A stretch of 37,892 nt of DNA from Oscillospiraceae bacterium (GCA_017508045.1 JAFVZT010000017.1:1-37892), one strand, 5' to 3'. Positions 1-8,869 are shown, counted from the stretch's first letter. Numbers and translations: made by a program. The notes: generated from the sequence alone by a model not told the origin.

Positions 1-50
1 CAGACCCATTGCTTAAAAGGCAATTGCTCTGCCAACTGAGCTAGCGGGTC
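1..50 (-). tRNA. tRNA-Lys (TTT anticodon), cut by window edge
   Basis: Read on the minus strand, the segment starts GACCCGCTAGCTCAG, a typical tRNA-Lys 5' end with D-arm. It continues through an anticodon loop CTTTTAA, giving anticodon UUU (Lys). The T-arm and 3' acceptor strand lie before position 1, so only the 5' two thirds are visible. It follows tRNA-Gln by 2 nt and is probably co-transcribed with it from the promoter at 159-187. Confidence 0.93.
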
Positions 51-52
51 AT

Positions 53-127
53 TGGCTGGGATGGCAGGATTTGAACCTACGAATGCCAGAGTCAAAGTCT
101 GGTGCCTTACCGCTTGGCGACATCCCA
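53..127 (-). tRNA. tRNA-Gln (TTG anticodon), with encoded CCA
   Basis: The minus strand reads TGGGATG as 5' acceptor strand, a D-arm with AAGCGGTAAGG, an anticodon stem CCAGA/TCTGG around loop CTTTGAC (anticodon UUG), a T-arm with GGTTCAAATCC, and the pairing acceptor strand CATCCCA followed by G and CCA. The molecule is complete at 75 nt. It is first in a tRNA operon with tRNA-Lys. Confidence 0.95.
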
Positions 128-158
128 ATGTAGCGCGCCCGGCACAGGCACACGCCGT

Positions 159-187
159 ATTATAGCACGCACTTTATTATTTTGCAA
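159..187 (-). promoter_or_regulatory. Promoter of the tRNA-Gln/tRNA-Lys operon
   Basis: On the minus strand: -35 TTGCAA (187-182), a 17-nt spacer, and -10 TATAAT (164-159) preceded by TGC (extended -10). It lies about 30 nt upstream of tRNA-Gln, as expected for a stable-RNA promoter. Confidence 0.75.
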
Positions 188-238
188 CACCTTTTTTACC
201 CATATACAAAAATTCTTTCCTGTCTAAATAAAAAAGAC

Positions 239-283
239 TTGTAAATTTTGGCTGTTTGGAATATACTTTATTTAATATTCCAA
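239..283 (+). promoter_or_regulatory. asnS promoter overlapping an inverted repeat
   Basis: A -35 TTGTAA (239-244), 17-nt spacer and -10 TATACT (262-267) precede asnS. The -10 sits inside an inverted repeat: TTGGAATAT (256-264) and ATATTCCAA (275-283), 9-bp arms around 10 nt. This could be an operator or a hairpin at the very start of the transcript. No T-box structure fits in the short leader. Confidence 0.5.
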
Positions 284-306
284 TGAGAGGAAGAAAGGGA
301 TAGAAT

Positions 307-1698
307 ATGGAACTGATTTCTGTTCGTACACTTTTCAAAAACGCTGCCGAGTATCTTGGCAAAGAGATTACTCTGGGCGGTTGGGTGCGCAACCGTCGCC
401 CCAGCAAGCAGTTTGGCTTTATCGTGCTTAACGACGGCACTTACTTCACACCGGTTCAGGTGGTCTATAATGATACCCTCTCCAATTTTCAGGAGATTTC
501 TAAAATCAATATCGGCGCTGCACTGATTATAAAGGGTACGGTTGTAGAGACCCCCAACGCCCAACAGCCCTTTGAGCTTCAGGCCAGCGAAATCGTTGTA
601 GAGGGCGCATCCACCGGTGATTACCCCCTGCAGCCTAAGCGTCATACAATGGAGTTTTTGCGGACTATTACCCATCTGCGTCCACGCACCAACACATTTC
701 AGGCGGTATTCCGCGTCCGTTCTCTGGCTGCAATGGCAATTCACCAGTTCTTCCAGGACCGAGACTTCGTGTATGTGCATACACCCTTAATTACCGGCTC
801 TGACTGCGAGGGCGCCGGTGAAATGTTCCAGGTTACCACCTTGGATTTAAACAACGTTCCCAAAACTGAGGACGGCAAGGTAGACTTCTCTCAAGACTTC
901 TACGGCAAGCCCACCAACCTCACCGTTTCCGGTCAGCTTAACGGTGAAACCTTCGCTATGGCCTTTAAGAACATTTACACCTTCGGACCTACCTTCCGCG
1001 CAGAAAATTCCAACACCACCCGTCACGCCGCAGAGTTCTGGATGATCGAGCCGGAGATTGCCTTTGCAGATCTGGCTGACGATATGCGTCTGGCTGAGGA
1101 TATGATTAAATATATCATCTCCTATGTGCTGGAGCATGCTCCCGAGGAAATGAATTTCTTCAACCAGTTTGTGGATAAGGGCCTTTTGGAGCGTCTGAAC
1201 CACGTTCTGAACTCCGATTTTGGTCACGTGACCTACACCGAGGCCGTTGAAATTCTGAAGCAGCATAACGACAAGTTTGCCTACCCCGTTTCCTGGGGCT
1301 GTGATTTGCAGACCGAGCACGAACGTTATCTGACGGAGGAGGTCTTTAAAAAGCCGGTATTCGTTACCGATTACCCCAAGGAAATCAAGGCCTTCTATAT
1401 GAAGCTCAATCCCGACGGAAAGACCGTCGCCGCTATGGACTGCCTGGTACCGGGCATCGGTGAAATCATTGGCGGCAGCCAGCGTGAGGATAATTACGAG
1501 CTGCTGAAAAATCGCATTGAGGAGCTGGGCATGAAGCCTGAGGACTACGGCTTCTACATGGATTTGCGTAAGTACGGCTCTGCCCGTCACGCCGGCTTTG
1601 GTCTGGGCTTTGAGCGCTGTGTTATGTATTTAACCGGAATTACCAACATCCGGGATGTTCTCCCCTTCCCCAGAACCGTGGGCAACTGCGAGTTGTAA
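307..1698 (+). CDS. asnS: Asparagine--tRNA ligase (AsnRS)
   Basis: Charges tRNA-Asn with asparagine in the cytoplasm (class IIb aminoacyl-tRNA synthetase). The 463-aa length is normal. The N-terminal OB-fold anticodon-binding domain covers about residues 15-105 ([19 protein letters not shown]). The catalytic domain follows, with class II motif 2 around [13 protein letters not shown] and motif 3 near the C-terminus ([13 protein letters not shown], then RDVLPFPRT). Asn-type features such as [17 protein letters not shown] are present. The start has a purine-rich GAAAGGG site about 7 nt upstream. A strong terminator follows, so it is probably monocistronic. AsnA (ammonia-dependent asparagine synthesis) is encoded at 12493-13500, giving the cell both the amino acid and its direct charging route. 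Confidence 0.97.
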   Translation: MELISVRTLFKNAAEYLGKEITLGGWVRNRRPSKQFGFIVLNDGTYFTPVQVVYNDTLSNFQEISKINIGAALIIKGTVVETPNAQQPFELQASEIVVEGASTGDYPLQPKRHTMEFLRTITHLRPRTNTFQAVFRVRSLAAMAIHQFFQDRDFVYVHTPLITGSDCEGAGEMFQVTTLDLNNVPKTEDGKVDFSQDFYGKPTNLTVSGQLNGETFAMAFKNIYTFGPTFRAENSNTTRHAAEFWMIEPEIAFADLADDMRLAEDMIKYIISYVLEHAPEEMNFFNQFVDKGLLERLNHVLNSDFGHVTYTEAVEILKQHNDKFAYPVSWGCDLQTEHERYLTEEVFKKPVFVTDYPKEIKAFYMKLNPDGKTVAAMDCLVPGIGEIIGGSQREDNYELLKNRIEELGMKPEDYGFYMDLRKYGSARHAGFGLGFERCVMYLTGITNIRDVLPFPRTVGNCEL

Positions 1699-1719
1699 AA
1701 CAAAATATCTTTTTAAGAA

Positions 1720-1751
1720 GCGGCGGGAGATTACTCCCGCCGCAATTTTTT
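1720..1751 (+). terminator. Rho-independent terminator of asnS
   Basis: A GC-rich 10-bp stem GCGGCGGGAG/CTCCCGCCGC with loop ATTA is followed by AATTTTTT. It ends the asnS transcript. Confidence 0.9.
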
Positions 1752-1850
1752 AACAAACCCAAAGCTTTGTCTTTTTCTGCCTGTTTTTCTGTTTTTTCCG
1801 CAGATATTCCATCCCTCTGCGTGCATCCTAGGATAAAGGAGTTGAACAAA

Positions 1851-2264
1851 ATGACAAGGCTTTTAAAGGCATTTATGATACTGTTTCTTTCTTCTGCGGT
1901 GCTGGTCGGATGTGCAAAACAGCCGTCGACACCTATGCCGCGGTATCGAGTGGCAACACAAATAGATATTTACTGCAAGCAGGAGGATTTTGTAATTCAC
2001 AGGCATTATACAAAAGCCAATAAAATGCAGGCCGTTCTGGCCTATCTGCGGCTGTTAAAGCCACAGGGAACGCCTGCTGTAGACCCGGAAAAAGCCGATG
2101 GAGACCTGTATGAAATTACGGTTACTCTTTTGGACGGTCGAAAAAGCATTTATCTCCAAAAAGCCCATCGCTACTTTTCTAAAGGCGCAAACAATTGGAA
2201 AAACATCGATTCCTACAAGGCTGCGGAGCTTTATGCGTTGATGCGATACCTGCCCAGCGACTAA
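1851..2264 (+). CDS. Small putative lipoprotein, unknown function
   Basis: 137 aa. I take the ATG at 1851 because AAGGAG ends 9 nt before it and the protein then begins with a classic lipoprotein signal: Met-Thr-Arg-Leu-Leu-Lys, a hydrophobic stretch, and the lipobox LVGC with Cys at about residue 21. The longer in-frame reading from 1767 lacks a ribosome site and overlaps the terminator region. The mature part (about 115 aa) has no cysteines apart from one near its N-terminal third and no motif I recognise; YEITVTLLDGRKSIYLQKAHRYF resembles a beta-rich extracytoplasmic domain, perhaps of a PepSY/DUF-like inhibitor type, but I cannot name the family. It sits alone between asnS and the Hdr operon. 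Expected on the outer face of the membrane. Confidence 0.75.
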   Translation: MTRLLKAFMILFLSSAVLVGCAKQPSTPMPRYRVATQIDIYCKQEDFVIHRHYTKANKMQAVLAYLRLLKPQGTPAVDPEKADGDLYEITVTLLDGRKSIYLQKAHRYFSKGANNWKNIDSYKAAELYALMRYLPSD

Positions 2265-2341
2265 TATTTACAAAAGGGGCATATCTGTTTTCTTATATTT
2301 TGTGCGAACTGCGGTATTTTATTTAATAATGTAATGTTCAC

Positions 2342-2395
2342 TTGCATTTTGGCGTAAAATCTTTATAATAATATTGATATAATAGTATTGATATA
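2342..2395 (+). promoter_or_regulatory. Promoter of the hdr-flx-frd operon with a direct repeat
   Basis: -35 TTGCAT (2342-2347), a 16-nt spacer and -10 TATAAT (2364-2369). Immediately downstream, around the expected start of transcription, TATTGATATA occurs twice (2372-2381 and 2386-2395), a 14-bp period. This could be a repressor site. No canonical Rex palindrome was seen. Confidence 0.5.
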
Positions 2396-2443
2396 GGCAT
2401 ATCGATTTTGAAATCTTAACTTGCGGGAAAGGATCGTGAAACT

Positions 2444-3235
2444 ATGAACTTTAGTTACTACCCCGGATGCACCCTGCGCAACAAAGCAAAGGAGTTGGAT
2501 GCCTACGCCAGGGCCTCCGCCGAGGCTTTAGGCTTTGCGCTGCAGGAGCTGACCGACTGGCAGTGCTGCGGCGGTGTCTATCCTCTTGGCACTGATGAAA
2601 TTGCCACAAAGCTTGCATCTGTCAGAGCCTTGGCACAGGCAAGAGATAACGGTCAGGATTTGGTGACCCTGTGCTCCGCCTGCCACCACGTGCTGAAGCG
2701 GGTTAACGACGATATGCGTAATAACGCAGATATTCGCACAAGAGCAAATAACTATATGATGCTGGATACCCCTTATGCAGGAGAAACCAAGGTTCTGCAT
2801 TTTCTGGAGGTTATCAGGGATGTAATCGGCTTTGAGGAGCTGAAGAAAAAGGTGGTCAATCCCCTTACCGGCAGAAAAATCGGCGCCTACTACGGCTGTT
2901 TGCTTCTGCGCCCCGGCAAGGTCATGGCCTTTGATGATCCGGAAAACCCCAAGCTGTTGGAGGATTTCATCCGGGCGTTGGGGGCAGAGCCGGTGGTGTA
3001 TCCCTACCGCAATGAGTGCTGCGGCGGTTACATAAGTCTCAAAGAGCCGCAGATGGCTGAAAATATGTGTTCTAACATTCACAAAAATGCCGCAGGCTTC
3101 GGCGCGGAATGTTTGATTACCGCCTGTCCTTTGTGCCGGTATAATTTGAACAAGGCAGAAAACAATCTTCCTGTATATTATTTTACCGAGCTTCTTGCTG
3201 AAGCTCTGGGTGTAAAGGAGGCGGCGCTGAAATGA
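2444..3235 (+). CDS. hdrB: Heterodisulfide reductase subunit B-like protein (HdrB)
   Basis: HdrB is the catalytic subunit of heterodisulfide reductases; its two CCG domains hold noncubane [4Fe-4S] clusters that reduce a disulfide. This 263-aa protein keeps both sets of cysteines. In the first CCG domain these are C9 (YYPGC), C41-C42 (QCCGG) and C77/C80 (CSAC). In the second they are YYGC at about 152, NECCGG at about 192 and CPLC at about 230. The active-site ligands therefore appear complete. It is first in a nine-gene operon and overlaps hdrC by 4 nt (ATGA). The bacterial substrate is not known from sequence; in other anaerobes a thiol/disulfide protein or small disulfide has been proposed. 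Confidence 0.92.
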   Translation: MNFSYYPGCTLRNKAKELDAYARASAEALGFALQELTDWQCCGGVYPLGTDEIATKLASVRALAQARDNGQDLVTLCSACHHVLKRVNDDMRNNADIRTRANNYMMLDTPYAGETKVLHFLEVIRDVIGFEELKKKVVNPLTGRKIGAYYGCLLLRPGKVMAFDDPENPKLLEDFIRALGAEPVVYPYRNECCGGYISLKEPQMAENMCSNIHKNAAGFGAECLITACPLCRYNLNKAENNLPVYYFTELLAEALGVKEAALK

Positions 3236-3618
3236 GTACACAAAACAAAGCAAAATTAGTCCGGGAAATCAGCGGAACAAATCCTTCTAAATGCATGAAA
3301 TGCGGAAAATGCTCCGCCACCTGCCCATCCTTTGATGAAATGGACATCAAGCCCCATCAGTTTGTGTCCTATGTGCAAAAGGGCGACATTGAGGCGCTGG
3401 CAAATTCCAAGTCCCTTTGGAAATGCTTAAGCTGCTTTGCCTGTGTGGAGCGTTGCCCCCGGGATGTACAGCCCGGCCGCATTATTGATGCCGCCCGTCA
3501 AATCGTGGTGCGTCAGCGGGGCGGCAACTACTTAACTGCCGACGAAATCCCCGCCCTGCTGGACGAAGAGCTGCCTCAGCAGCTTTTGGTCAGCGCCTAC
3601 AGAAGATACAAGAGGTGA
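3232..3618 (+). CDS. hdrC: Heterodisulfide reductase subunit C-like protein (HdrC)
   Basis: A small (128 aa) ferredoxin-like electron-transfer subunit that links HdrA to HdrB. It has two complete [4Fe-4S] motifs, CMKCGKCSATCP at about residues 22-33 and CLSCFACVERCP at about 64-75. The start ATG overlaps the hdrB stop, with AAAGGAGG about 10 nt upstream. Length and motif spacing are normal for HdrC. Cytosolic. Confidence 0.92.
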   Translation: MSTQNKAKLVREISGTNPSKCMKCGKCSATCPSFDEMDIKPHQFVSYVQKGDIEALANSKSLWKCLSCFACVERCPRDVQPGRIIDAARQIVVRQRGGNYLTADEIPALLDEELPQQLLVSAYRRYKR

Positions 3619-3623
3619 GTGCC

Positions 3624-5612
3624 ATGCAGAGAATTGGTGTATTTGTTTGCCACTGCGGCAGTAACATTGCCGCCACAGTAGATGTACATAAGGTTGTGGA
3701 GCTGGCACGGCTGGAGCCGGGCGTTGTCCACGCAGAGGATTATCAGTATATGTGTTCCGAAGCCGGTCAGGCAAAAATCGGAGCTGCAATCAAAGAGCAT
3801 CAGCTAACCGGTCTTGTGGTTTGCTCCTGCTCCCCCCGTATGCACGAAGCCACCTTCCGCAAGTGCGCCCAGAAGTACGGTCTGAACCCCTACATGGTGG
3901 AAATTGCCAACATTCGGGAGCATTGCTCCTGGATTCACAAGGATATGCAGGAGGCCACCGAAAAGGCAGTCATTCTGGCCCGGGCAGCCATTGCCAAGGT
4001 TAACCTGAACACGCCTCTGCAGGCCGGTGAAAGCCGGGTCACCAAACGGGCGTTGGTTATTGGCGGCGGTATCGCCGGCATCCAGACCGCATTGGATATT
4101 GCCGATGCCGGTTATGAAGTGGATATTGTGGAGAAAACCCCCAGCATCGGCGGACGGATGTCCCAGCTGGACAAAACCTTCCCCACTCTGGACTGCTCTG
4201 CCTGTATCCTGACCCCCAAGATGGTGGATGCCGCCGGTCACGAAAAAATCAAAATCTATACCTACAGTGAAGTGGAAAAGGTCTCCGGCTTCGTGGGCGA
4301 CTTTACGGTAGATATCCGGAAAAAGGCTCGCAGTGTGGATGCCGACAAGTGCACCGGCTGCGGTGTCTGTCAGGAAAAATGTCCCTCTAAGAAAACCCTC
4401 AGTGAGTTTAACCGGGGTCTGGGAACACGCAGCGCCATCTACACTCCCTTTGCCCAAGCCATTCCCAATGTGCCTGTCATTGACCGGGATGCCTGTATCA
4501 AATTCAAGACCGGCAAGTGCGGTGTCTGTGAAAAGGTCTGTCAGGCCGGAGCAATCAACTACGCACAACAGGATGAAATCATCACAGAAAAGTACGGCGC
4601 AATCGTAGTTGCCACCGGCTTTGATACCATCAAGCTGGACAAATACGATGAATACGCCTACAGCCAAAGCAAGGATGTCATCACCTCTTTGGAACTGGAG
4701 CGTGTTATGAACGCCGCCGGTCCTACCAAGGGACATCTGGAGCGTCTGTCCGACGGCAAGGCGCCCAAGGAAATCGTGTTTATTCAATGTGTGGGCAGCC
4801 GCTGCTCCGATGATCGGGGTAAGCCCTACTGCTCCAAAATCTGCTGCATGTACACCGCCAAGCACGCTATGCTCATTCGGGATAAGTACCCGGATGTAAA
4901 TGTGACTGTGTTCTATATCGATGTGCGTACCCCCGGTAAGAACTTCGATGAATTCTACCGCCGGGCTGTTGAAGAATACGGCGTCAATTACATCAAAGGT
5001 CAGGTAGGCAAGGTTGCACCCCAGCCGGACGGAAGCCTTCTGGTGCAGGGCGTGGACTTGCTGGATAATAAGCAGATTAAAATGAAGGCGGACATGGTTG
5101 TTTTGGCAACTGCCATTGAACCCAACCAGGGCGTACGAAACATCGCCACCATGCTCACCGCTTCCATTGATACCAACAACTTCTTAACGGAAGCCCACCC
5201 CAAGCTTCGTCCTGTGGAATCCCCTACCGCTGGCGTATTTCTGTCCGGTGTGTGCCAAGGTCCTAAGGATATTCCCGAAACCGTTTCTCAAGCCGGTGCG
5301 GCTGCGGTAAAGGTTATCGGCTTGCTGGCAAAGGATAAGCTGACCACCAACCCCTGTACCGCCAAGGCCGACGAGCTTTTATGCAACGGCTGCAGCAACT
5401 GTGCCAAGGTTTGTCCCTACGGCGCTATTACCTACGAAACCTGCCTGGTTAACGACCACGGCATTCGGGAGGAACGCAGAATTGCCAAGGTCAACAACGC
5501 TTTGTGTCAAGGCTGCGGCGCTTGTACGGTCACCTGCCCCTCCGGTGCTATGGACCTGCAGGGCTTCTCCAACAAACAATTACTTGCGGAGGTGGATGCA
5601 ATATGTCGGTAA
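3624..5612 (+). CDS. hdrA: Heterodisulfide reductase subunit A-like FAD/FeS protein (HdrA), probable bifurcating subunit
   Basis: HdrA carries the FAD that splits electron pairs in Hdr complexes. About 662 aa. The N-terminal domain starts with GVFVCHCGSN. A thioredoxin-reductase-like FAD fold follows (VIGGGIAGIQTALDIADAG, about residue 147 on), with the HdrA cysteine loop LDCSACILTPKM. An inserted ferredoxin segment has CTGCGVCQEKCP and CGVCEKVC. A C-terminal 2x[4Fe-4S] domain has CNGCSNCAKVCP and CQGCGACTVTCP. I prefer ATG 3624 over GTG 3615, because GAGGTGAG (3612-3619) is then a well-placed ribosome site. The gene overlaps flxD by 10 nt. Full length for the family, with no missing FAD or cluster motifs. 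Confidence 0.93.
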   Translation: MQRIGVFVCHCGSNIAATVDVHKVVELARLEPGVVHAEDYQYMCSEAGQAKIGAAIKEHQLTGLVVCSCSPRMHEATFRKCAQKYGLNPYMVEIANIREHCSWIHKDMQEATEKAVILARAAIAKVNLNTPLQAGESRVTKRALVIGGGIAGIQTALDIADAGYEVDIVEKTPSIGGRMSQLDKTFPTLDCSACILTPKMVDAAGHEKIKIYTYSEVEKVSGFVGDFTVDIRKKARSVDADKCTGCGVCQEKCPSKKTLSEFNRGLGTRSAIYTPFAQAIPNVPVIDRDACIKFKTGKCGVCEKVCQAGAINYAQQDEIITEKYGAIVVATGFDTIKLDKYDEYAYSQSKDVITSLELERVMNAAGPTKGHLERLSDGKAPKEIVFIQCVGSRCSDDRGKPYCSKICCMYTAKHAMLIRDKYPDVNVTVFYIDVRTPGKNFDEFYRRAVEEYGVNYIKGQVGKVAPQPDGSLLVQGVDLLDNKQIKMKADMVVLATAIEPNQGVRNIATMLTASIDTNNFLTEAHPKLRPVESPTAGVFLSGVCQGPKDIPETVSQAGAAAVKVIGLLAKDKLTTNPCTAKADELLCNGCSNCAKVCPYGAITYETCLVNDHGIREERRIAKVNNALCQGCGACTVTCPSGAMDLQGFSNKQLLAEVDAICR

Positions 5613-6040
5613 ATGAAGAATTTCGCCCGAAAATCGTGGCATTTTGCTGCAACTGGTGCAGCTATGCCGGTGCTGACCTTGCCGGCTCCAGCCGTTTGGC
5701 ATACCCTGCGGATGTAAAAATCATCCGGGTTCCCTGCTCCTGCCGGGTTAACCCTATGTTCATCCTCCGGGCCTTTGAAAAGGGTGCAGACGGTGTCATC
5801 CTCTGCGGCTGTCACCCCGGTGACTGCCACTACTCCACCGGTAACTACTATGCCCGTCGCCGTATGACGCTGCTGTTTAGTATGCTGGACTTTATGGGCG
5901 TGGAAAACGGCCGTACCCGGGTTGAGTGGGTTTCCGCCGCCGAGGGCGTGAAATTCTCTACGGTTATGAATGACTTTGTAGAGAAAATCCGCAGTCTTGG
6001 CGAGAACGTAAGATTGGGGGACTTAAGATGCAAGAACTGA
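5603..6040 (+). CDS. flxD: MvhD/FlxD-like [2Fe-2S] electron-transfer subunit
   Basis: 145 aa. MvhD-family proteins pass electrons from the NADH- or H2-oxidising module to HdrA. The cysteine pattern is typical: FCCNWCSY near the N-terminus, VPCSCRVNP at about 50, and CGCHPGDCHY at about 75. The start is ATG 5603, chosen because GGAGGT (5588-5593) is correctly spaced and the homologous region begins there; a longer in-frame reading runs back inside hdrA. It overlaps hdrA upstream and flxC downstream (13 nt). In D. vulgaris-type FlxABCD-HdrABC complexes the same protein joins the two halves. Confidence 0.88.
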   Translation: MSVNEEFRPKIVAFCCNWCSYAGADLAGSSRLAYPADVKIIRVPCSCRVNPMFILRAFEKGADGVILCGCHPGDCHYSTGNYYARRRMTLLFSMLDFMGVENGRTRVEWVSAAEGVKFSTVMNDFVEKIRSLGENVRLGDLRCKN

Positions 6041-6990
6041 AAGCAAGAGCCTTAGAGCTGCTGAAAAACGGCACTGTACAGCGCGTTCTCGGTTGGCGCA
6101 TCGGCGAAAACACCTATGACCCCGAGCCTGCCTTCTTCGACAGCGAAGAAGCAATGAAGGATTTTGTTTACAACAATTTCTGTGCCGCCAATTTAAGCAA
6201 ATACATGATTGAAGCCTGCAAGCTGGAGGGCAAAACCCTGGTTTGTCTCAAGCCCTGTGACAGCTACAGCTTTAATCAGCTTCTGTCCGAACACCGGATT
6301 GACCGGGAAAAGGCCTATATCATCGGTGTGGGCTGTAAGGGCAAATTGAGCATTGAAAAAGTAAGCCAAGCCGGTGTTAAGGGCATTTTGTCTGTCACTG
6401 ACACTGACCCCTTGCAGGTTACCACCCTTTACGGTGATACCACGGTTGCTTACAAGGATGCGATGCTCAGCCGCTGCCATGTGTGTAAGGGTAAAGACCA
6501 TGTTGTTTATGACGAGCTAATCGGCGAAAGCGAAGATACAGTGGACGCCGACCGGTTTGCAGAGGTTGCCGCCATTGAAGCCATGTCCCCGGAGGAGAAA
6601 TTTGCATTCTTCCAGGCGGAGCTTAGCAAATGCATCCGCTGCAACGCCTGCCGGAATGTCTGCCCTGCCTGCTCCTGCCGTAAATGCGTGTTTGACAGCA
6701 ACAAATTCGACAGCACCCAGAAAGCCAATGTGGACTCCTTTGAAGAGAAAATGTTTCACATCATCCGTGCCTTCCACGTGGCCGGTCGTTGTACCGACTG
6801 CGGAGAGTGCAGCCGTGTTTGCCCTCAGGGAATTCCGCTGCATCTTTTTAACCGGAAGTTTATCAAGGATATCAATAACCTTTACGGTGAATATCAGGCA
6901 GGTGCCGACGTGGAAGCCAAAGGTCCTTTGACCAGCTTTACCACTGAGGATGCCGAGCCCAGTGTGGTTAGCCAAGGAGGTATTCGATGA
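6028..6990 (+). CDS. flxC: Flx-type iron-sulfur protein with FrhB-like domain (FlxC-like)
   Basis: 320 aa, cytosolic. The N-terminal half resembles the FrhB/coenzyme F420 hydrogenase beta-type domain, with scattered cysteines LVCLKPC, GVGCKGK and SRCHVCKG. The second half is a two-cluster ferredoxin domain: CIRCNACRNVCP (about 200) with an extra CSCRKC, and CTDCGECSRVCP (about 252). The position between the MvhD-like and AsrA-like genes matches the four-gene flx set of anaerobic bacteria, here in the order D-C-B-A. The B/C lettering is by similarity and position and could be swapped. The start ATG 6028 follows GGGGG, and the gene overlaps both neighbours, so synthesis is coupled. Confidence 0.78.
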   Translation: MQELKARALELLKNGTVQRVLGWRIGENTYDPEPAFFDSEEAMKDFVYNNFCAANLSKYMIEACKLEGKTLVCLKPCDSYSFNQLLSEHRIDREKAYIIGVGCKGKLSIEKVSQAGVKGILSVTDTDPLQVTTLYGDTTVAYKDAMLSRCHVCKGKDHVVYDELIGESEDTVDADRFAEVAAIEAMSPEEKFAFFQAELSKCIRCNACRNVCPACSCRKCVFDSNKFDSTQKANVDSFEEKMFHIIRAFHVAGRCTDCGECSRVCPQGIPLHLFNRKFIKDINNLYGEYQAGADVEAKGPLTSFTTEDAEPSVVSQGGIR

Positions 6991-8015
6991 AACGGATTGC
7001 ACTTGAAAATCTGCCTAAGCTCTACGCTGTAATCGGGCAAAAGCAGAGCCTCATCTTACCTATCAAAACTGCCGGCAAAACCAATTTCGGTCTATGGACA
7101 GAAACTGCCGATGTGGATTTGCAGACCTTAAAAACCGTCAAATCCGCCAAGGATGCCTTCTTCCCCCAAAGCGAAACCCTGTATACCTGCTACCAAGAGG
7201 GCAAGGCAATTAAAATCCAGCCGGAAGATCTGGAAAACGAAGACTTTGTTGTCTTTGGTATAAAAGCCTGCGATGTCCGTGGAATTAAAGTTTTGGATCA
7301 GGTATTTCTTTCTGACCCGGTAGACAGCTTCTATGCTGCCCGCCGTAAGCATGGTACAATCGTAGCTTTGGCCTGCGGTCAACCGGAAAGCTCCTGCTTC
7401 TGTCATGTCTTTGGCATCGACTGCAAGGAGCCGGAGGGCGACGTAGTTACATGGCTGACTGCCGACTACTTATACTGGAAGAGCGTCACTGAAAAGGGCG
7501 AAGCACTCACCGCATTGGTTGCAGAGCTTTTGCAGGACTGCGACGGCAAAGCAGTTGATGCCCAAAAGGCTTCCATTGCTTCTATTATGGAAAAGCTTCC
7601 CTACGCCAACCTTTCTTTAGACGGCTGGAACGGCGACGCGCTGACTGAAAAGTTTAACTCCCCGATTTGGGAGCAGCTTTATAAGCCCTGTCTTGCCTGC
7701 GGCACCTGTACCTTTGTCTGTCCCACCTGTCAGTGCTATGACATTCGGGACTATGATACCGGCAAAAACGGTATTCAGCGGTATCGCTGCTGGGACTCCT
7801 GTATGTACTCCGACTTTACCATGATGGCCCACGGCAACAACCGTACCTCTCAGCTGCAGCGCTTCCGTCAGCGGTTTATGCACAAGCTGGTGTACTTCCC
7901 TGCCAATAACAACGGTATGTACTCCTGTGTAGGCTGCGGTCGTTGCGTGGATAAGTGTCCCAGTCACTTAAATATTGTCAAGGTTATCAAGGCCTTTGGA
8001 AAGGAGGAAGCATAA
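6987..8015 (+). CDS. flxB: AsrA/HydB-like 4Fe-4S protein (FlxB-like)
   Basis: 342 aa. Resembles the FeS subunits of anaerobic sulfite reductase (AsrA) and sulfhydrogenase beta subunits, which receive electrons from an adjacent FAD/NAD(P)-binding partner. A conserved N-terminal region includes FGIKACDVRGIKVLDQVF. Two [4Fe-4S] motifs follow: CLACGTCTFVCPTCQC at about 231 and CVGCGRCVDKCP near residue 316. The start is coupled to the flxC stop (ATGA) with GGAGG (6976-6980) upstream. Its direct neighbour is the FAD/NAD subunit, as expected for an NADH-oxidising pair. Confidence 0.82.
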   Translation: MKRIALENLPKLYAVIGQKQSLILPIKTAGKTNFGLWTETADVDLQTLKTVKSAKDAFFPQSETLYTCYQEGKAIKIQPEDLENEDFVVFGIKACDVRGIKVLDQVFLSDPVDSFYAARRKHGTIVALACGQPESSCFCHVFGIDCKEPEGDVVTWLTADYLYWKSVTEKGEALTALVAELLQDCDGKAVDAQKASIASIMEKLPYANLSLDGWNGDALTEKFNSPIWEQLYKPCLACGTCTFVCPTCQCYDIRDYDTGKNGIQRYRCWDSCMYSDFTMMAHGNNRTSQLQRFRQRFMHKLVYFPANNNGMYSCVGCGRCVDKCPSHLNIVKVIKAFGKEEA

Positions 8016-8869
8016 TGCACGAGTGTACCTGTTTCCCCGGCTTTGTACATGACACATTAATTCCCAAAGTCGGTATCATCACCGATATTCGCCAGGAAAC
8101 CCCCGATGTTAAGACCTTTCGGGTAAATGCGCCGGAGGGCGGCAAGCTCTTTGAGCATATGCCCGGTCAGTGCGCTATGGTGTGCGCCCCCGGTGTCAGC
8201 GAGGCAATGTTCTCCATTACCTCCTCTCCTACCAATAAGGAATATCAGGAATTCAGCATTAAAAAGTGCGGCGAACTGACCGATTATCTGCACTCCCTGC
8301 AGGTAGGCGACCAGATTACCGTCCGTGGTCCTTACGGAAATAACTTCCCTGTGGAAACCGAATTAAAGGGCAAAAACCTGTTGTTTATCGCCGGCGGTAT
8401 CGGTCTTGCGCCCCTGCGCAGCGTTATCAACTATGTGCTGGACAATCGGGAAAATTATGGCACGGTAGACATCCTCTACGGCTCCCGCAGCGCCGATGAT
8501 TTGGTACAGCTGAAGGAAATCCAGGAGGTCTGGATGAAGGCCGAAGGCGTAAATGTTTACCTTACCATTGACCGCCCCCAGGAGGGCTGGACAGGCAATG
8601 TCGGCTTTGTCCCCGCTTACTTAAAGGAGCTGAATTTCAGTGCCGACAAAACCGCCCTTTTGTGCGGTCCTCCCATTATGATTAAATTCGTTCTGGCTGC
8701 TCTGCAGGAAATGGGCTTCTCCAAGGAGCAGGTGTTCACCACCTTGGAGCTGCGCATGAAATGCGGTATCGGCAAATGCGGTCGCTGCAACATTGGCTCC
8801 AAATACGTCTGCAAAGACGGTCCGGTGTTCCGCTGCGACGAAATTGACCAGCTTCCTGCTGAGTACTAA
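8015..8869 (+). CDS. flxA: FAD/NAD(P)-binding oxidoreductase with [2Fe-2S] site (FlxA/AsrB-like)
   Basis: 284 aa. Ferredoxin-NADP reductase superfamily, related to AsrB and hydrogenase gamma subunits. It should oxidise NADH (or NADPH) and feed electrons to the FeS partner. FAD domain: MPGQCAMV and EFSIKKCGELTDYLHSL. NAD domain: IAGGIGLAPLRSVINY (about 127-142) and LLCGPPIMIKF (about 216). The C-terminal [2Fe-2S] ligands are in KCGIGKCGRCNIGSKYVC. I take ATG 8015, which follows AAGGAGGAAG and makes a 1-nt overlap with the flxB stop. This is the likely entry point for reducing equivalents into the Hdr complex. Confidence 0.86.
   Translation: MHECTCFPGFVHDTLIPKVGIITDIRQETPDVKTFRVNAPEGGKLFEHMPGQCAMVCAPGVSEAMFSITSSPTNKEYQEFSIKKCGELTDYLHSLQVGDQITVRGPYGNNFPVETELKGKNLLFIAGGIGLAPLRSVINYVLDNRENYGTVDILYGSRSADDLVQLKEIQEVWMKAEGVNVYLTIDRPQEGWTGNVGFVPAYLKELNFSADKTALLCGPPIMIKFVLAALQEMGFSKEQVFTTLELRMKCGIGKCGRCNIGSKYVCKDGPVFRCDEIDQLPAEY

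Noticed and set aside
804-5200. Long minus-strand frames opposite asnS and the Hdr operon
   Set aside because: They mirror the codon pattern of the genuine genes, lack ribosome sites and show no domain motifs.
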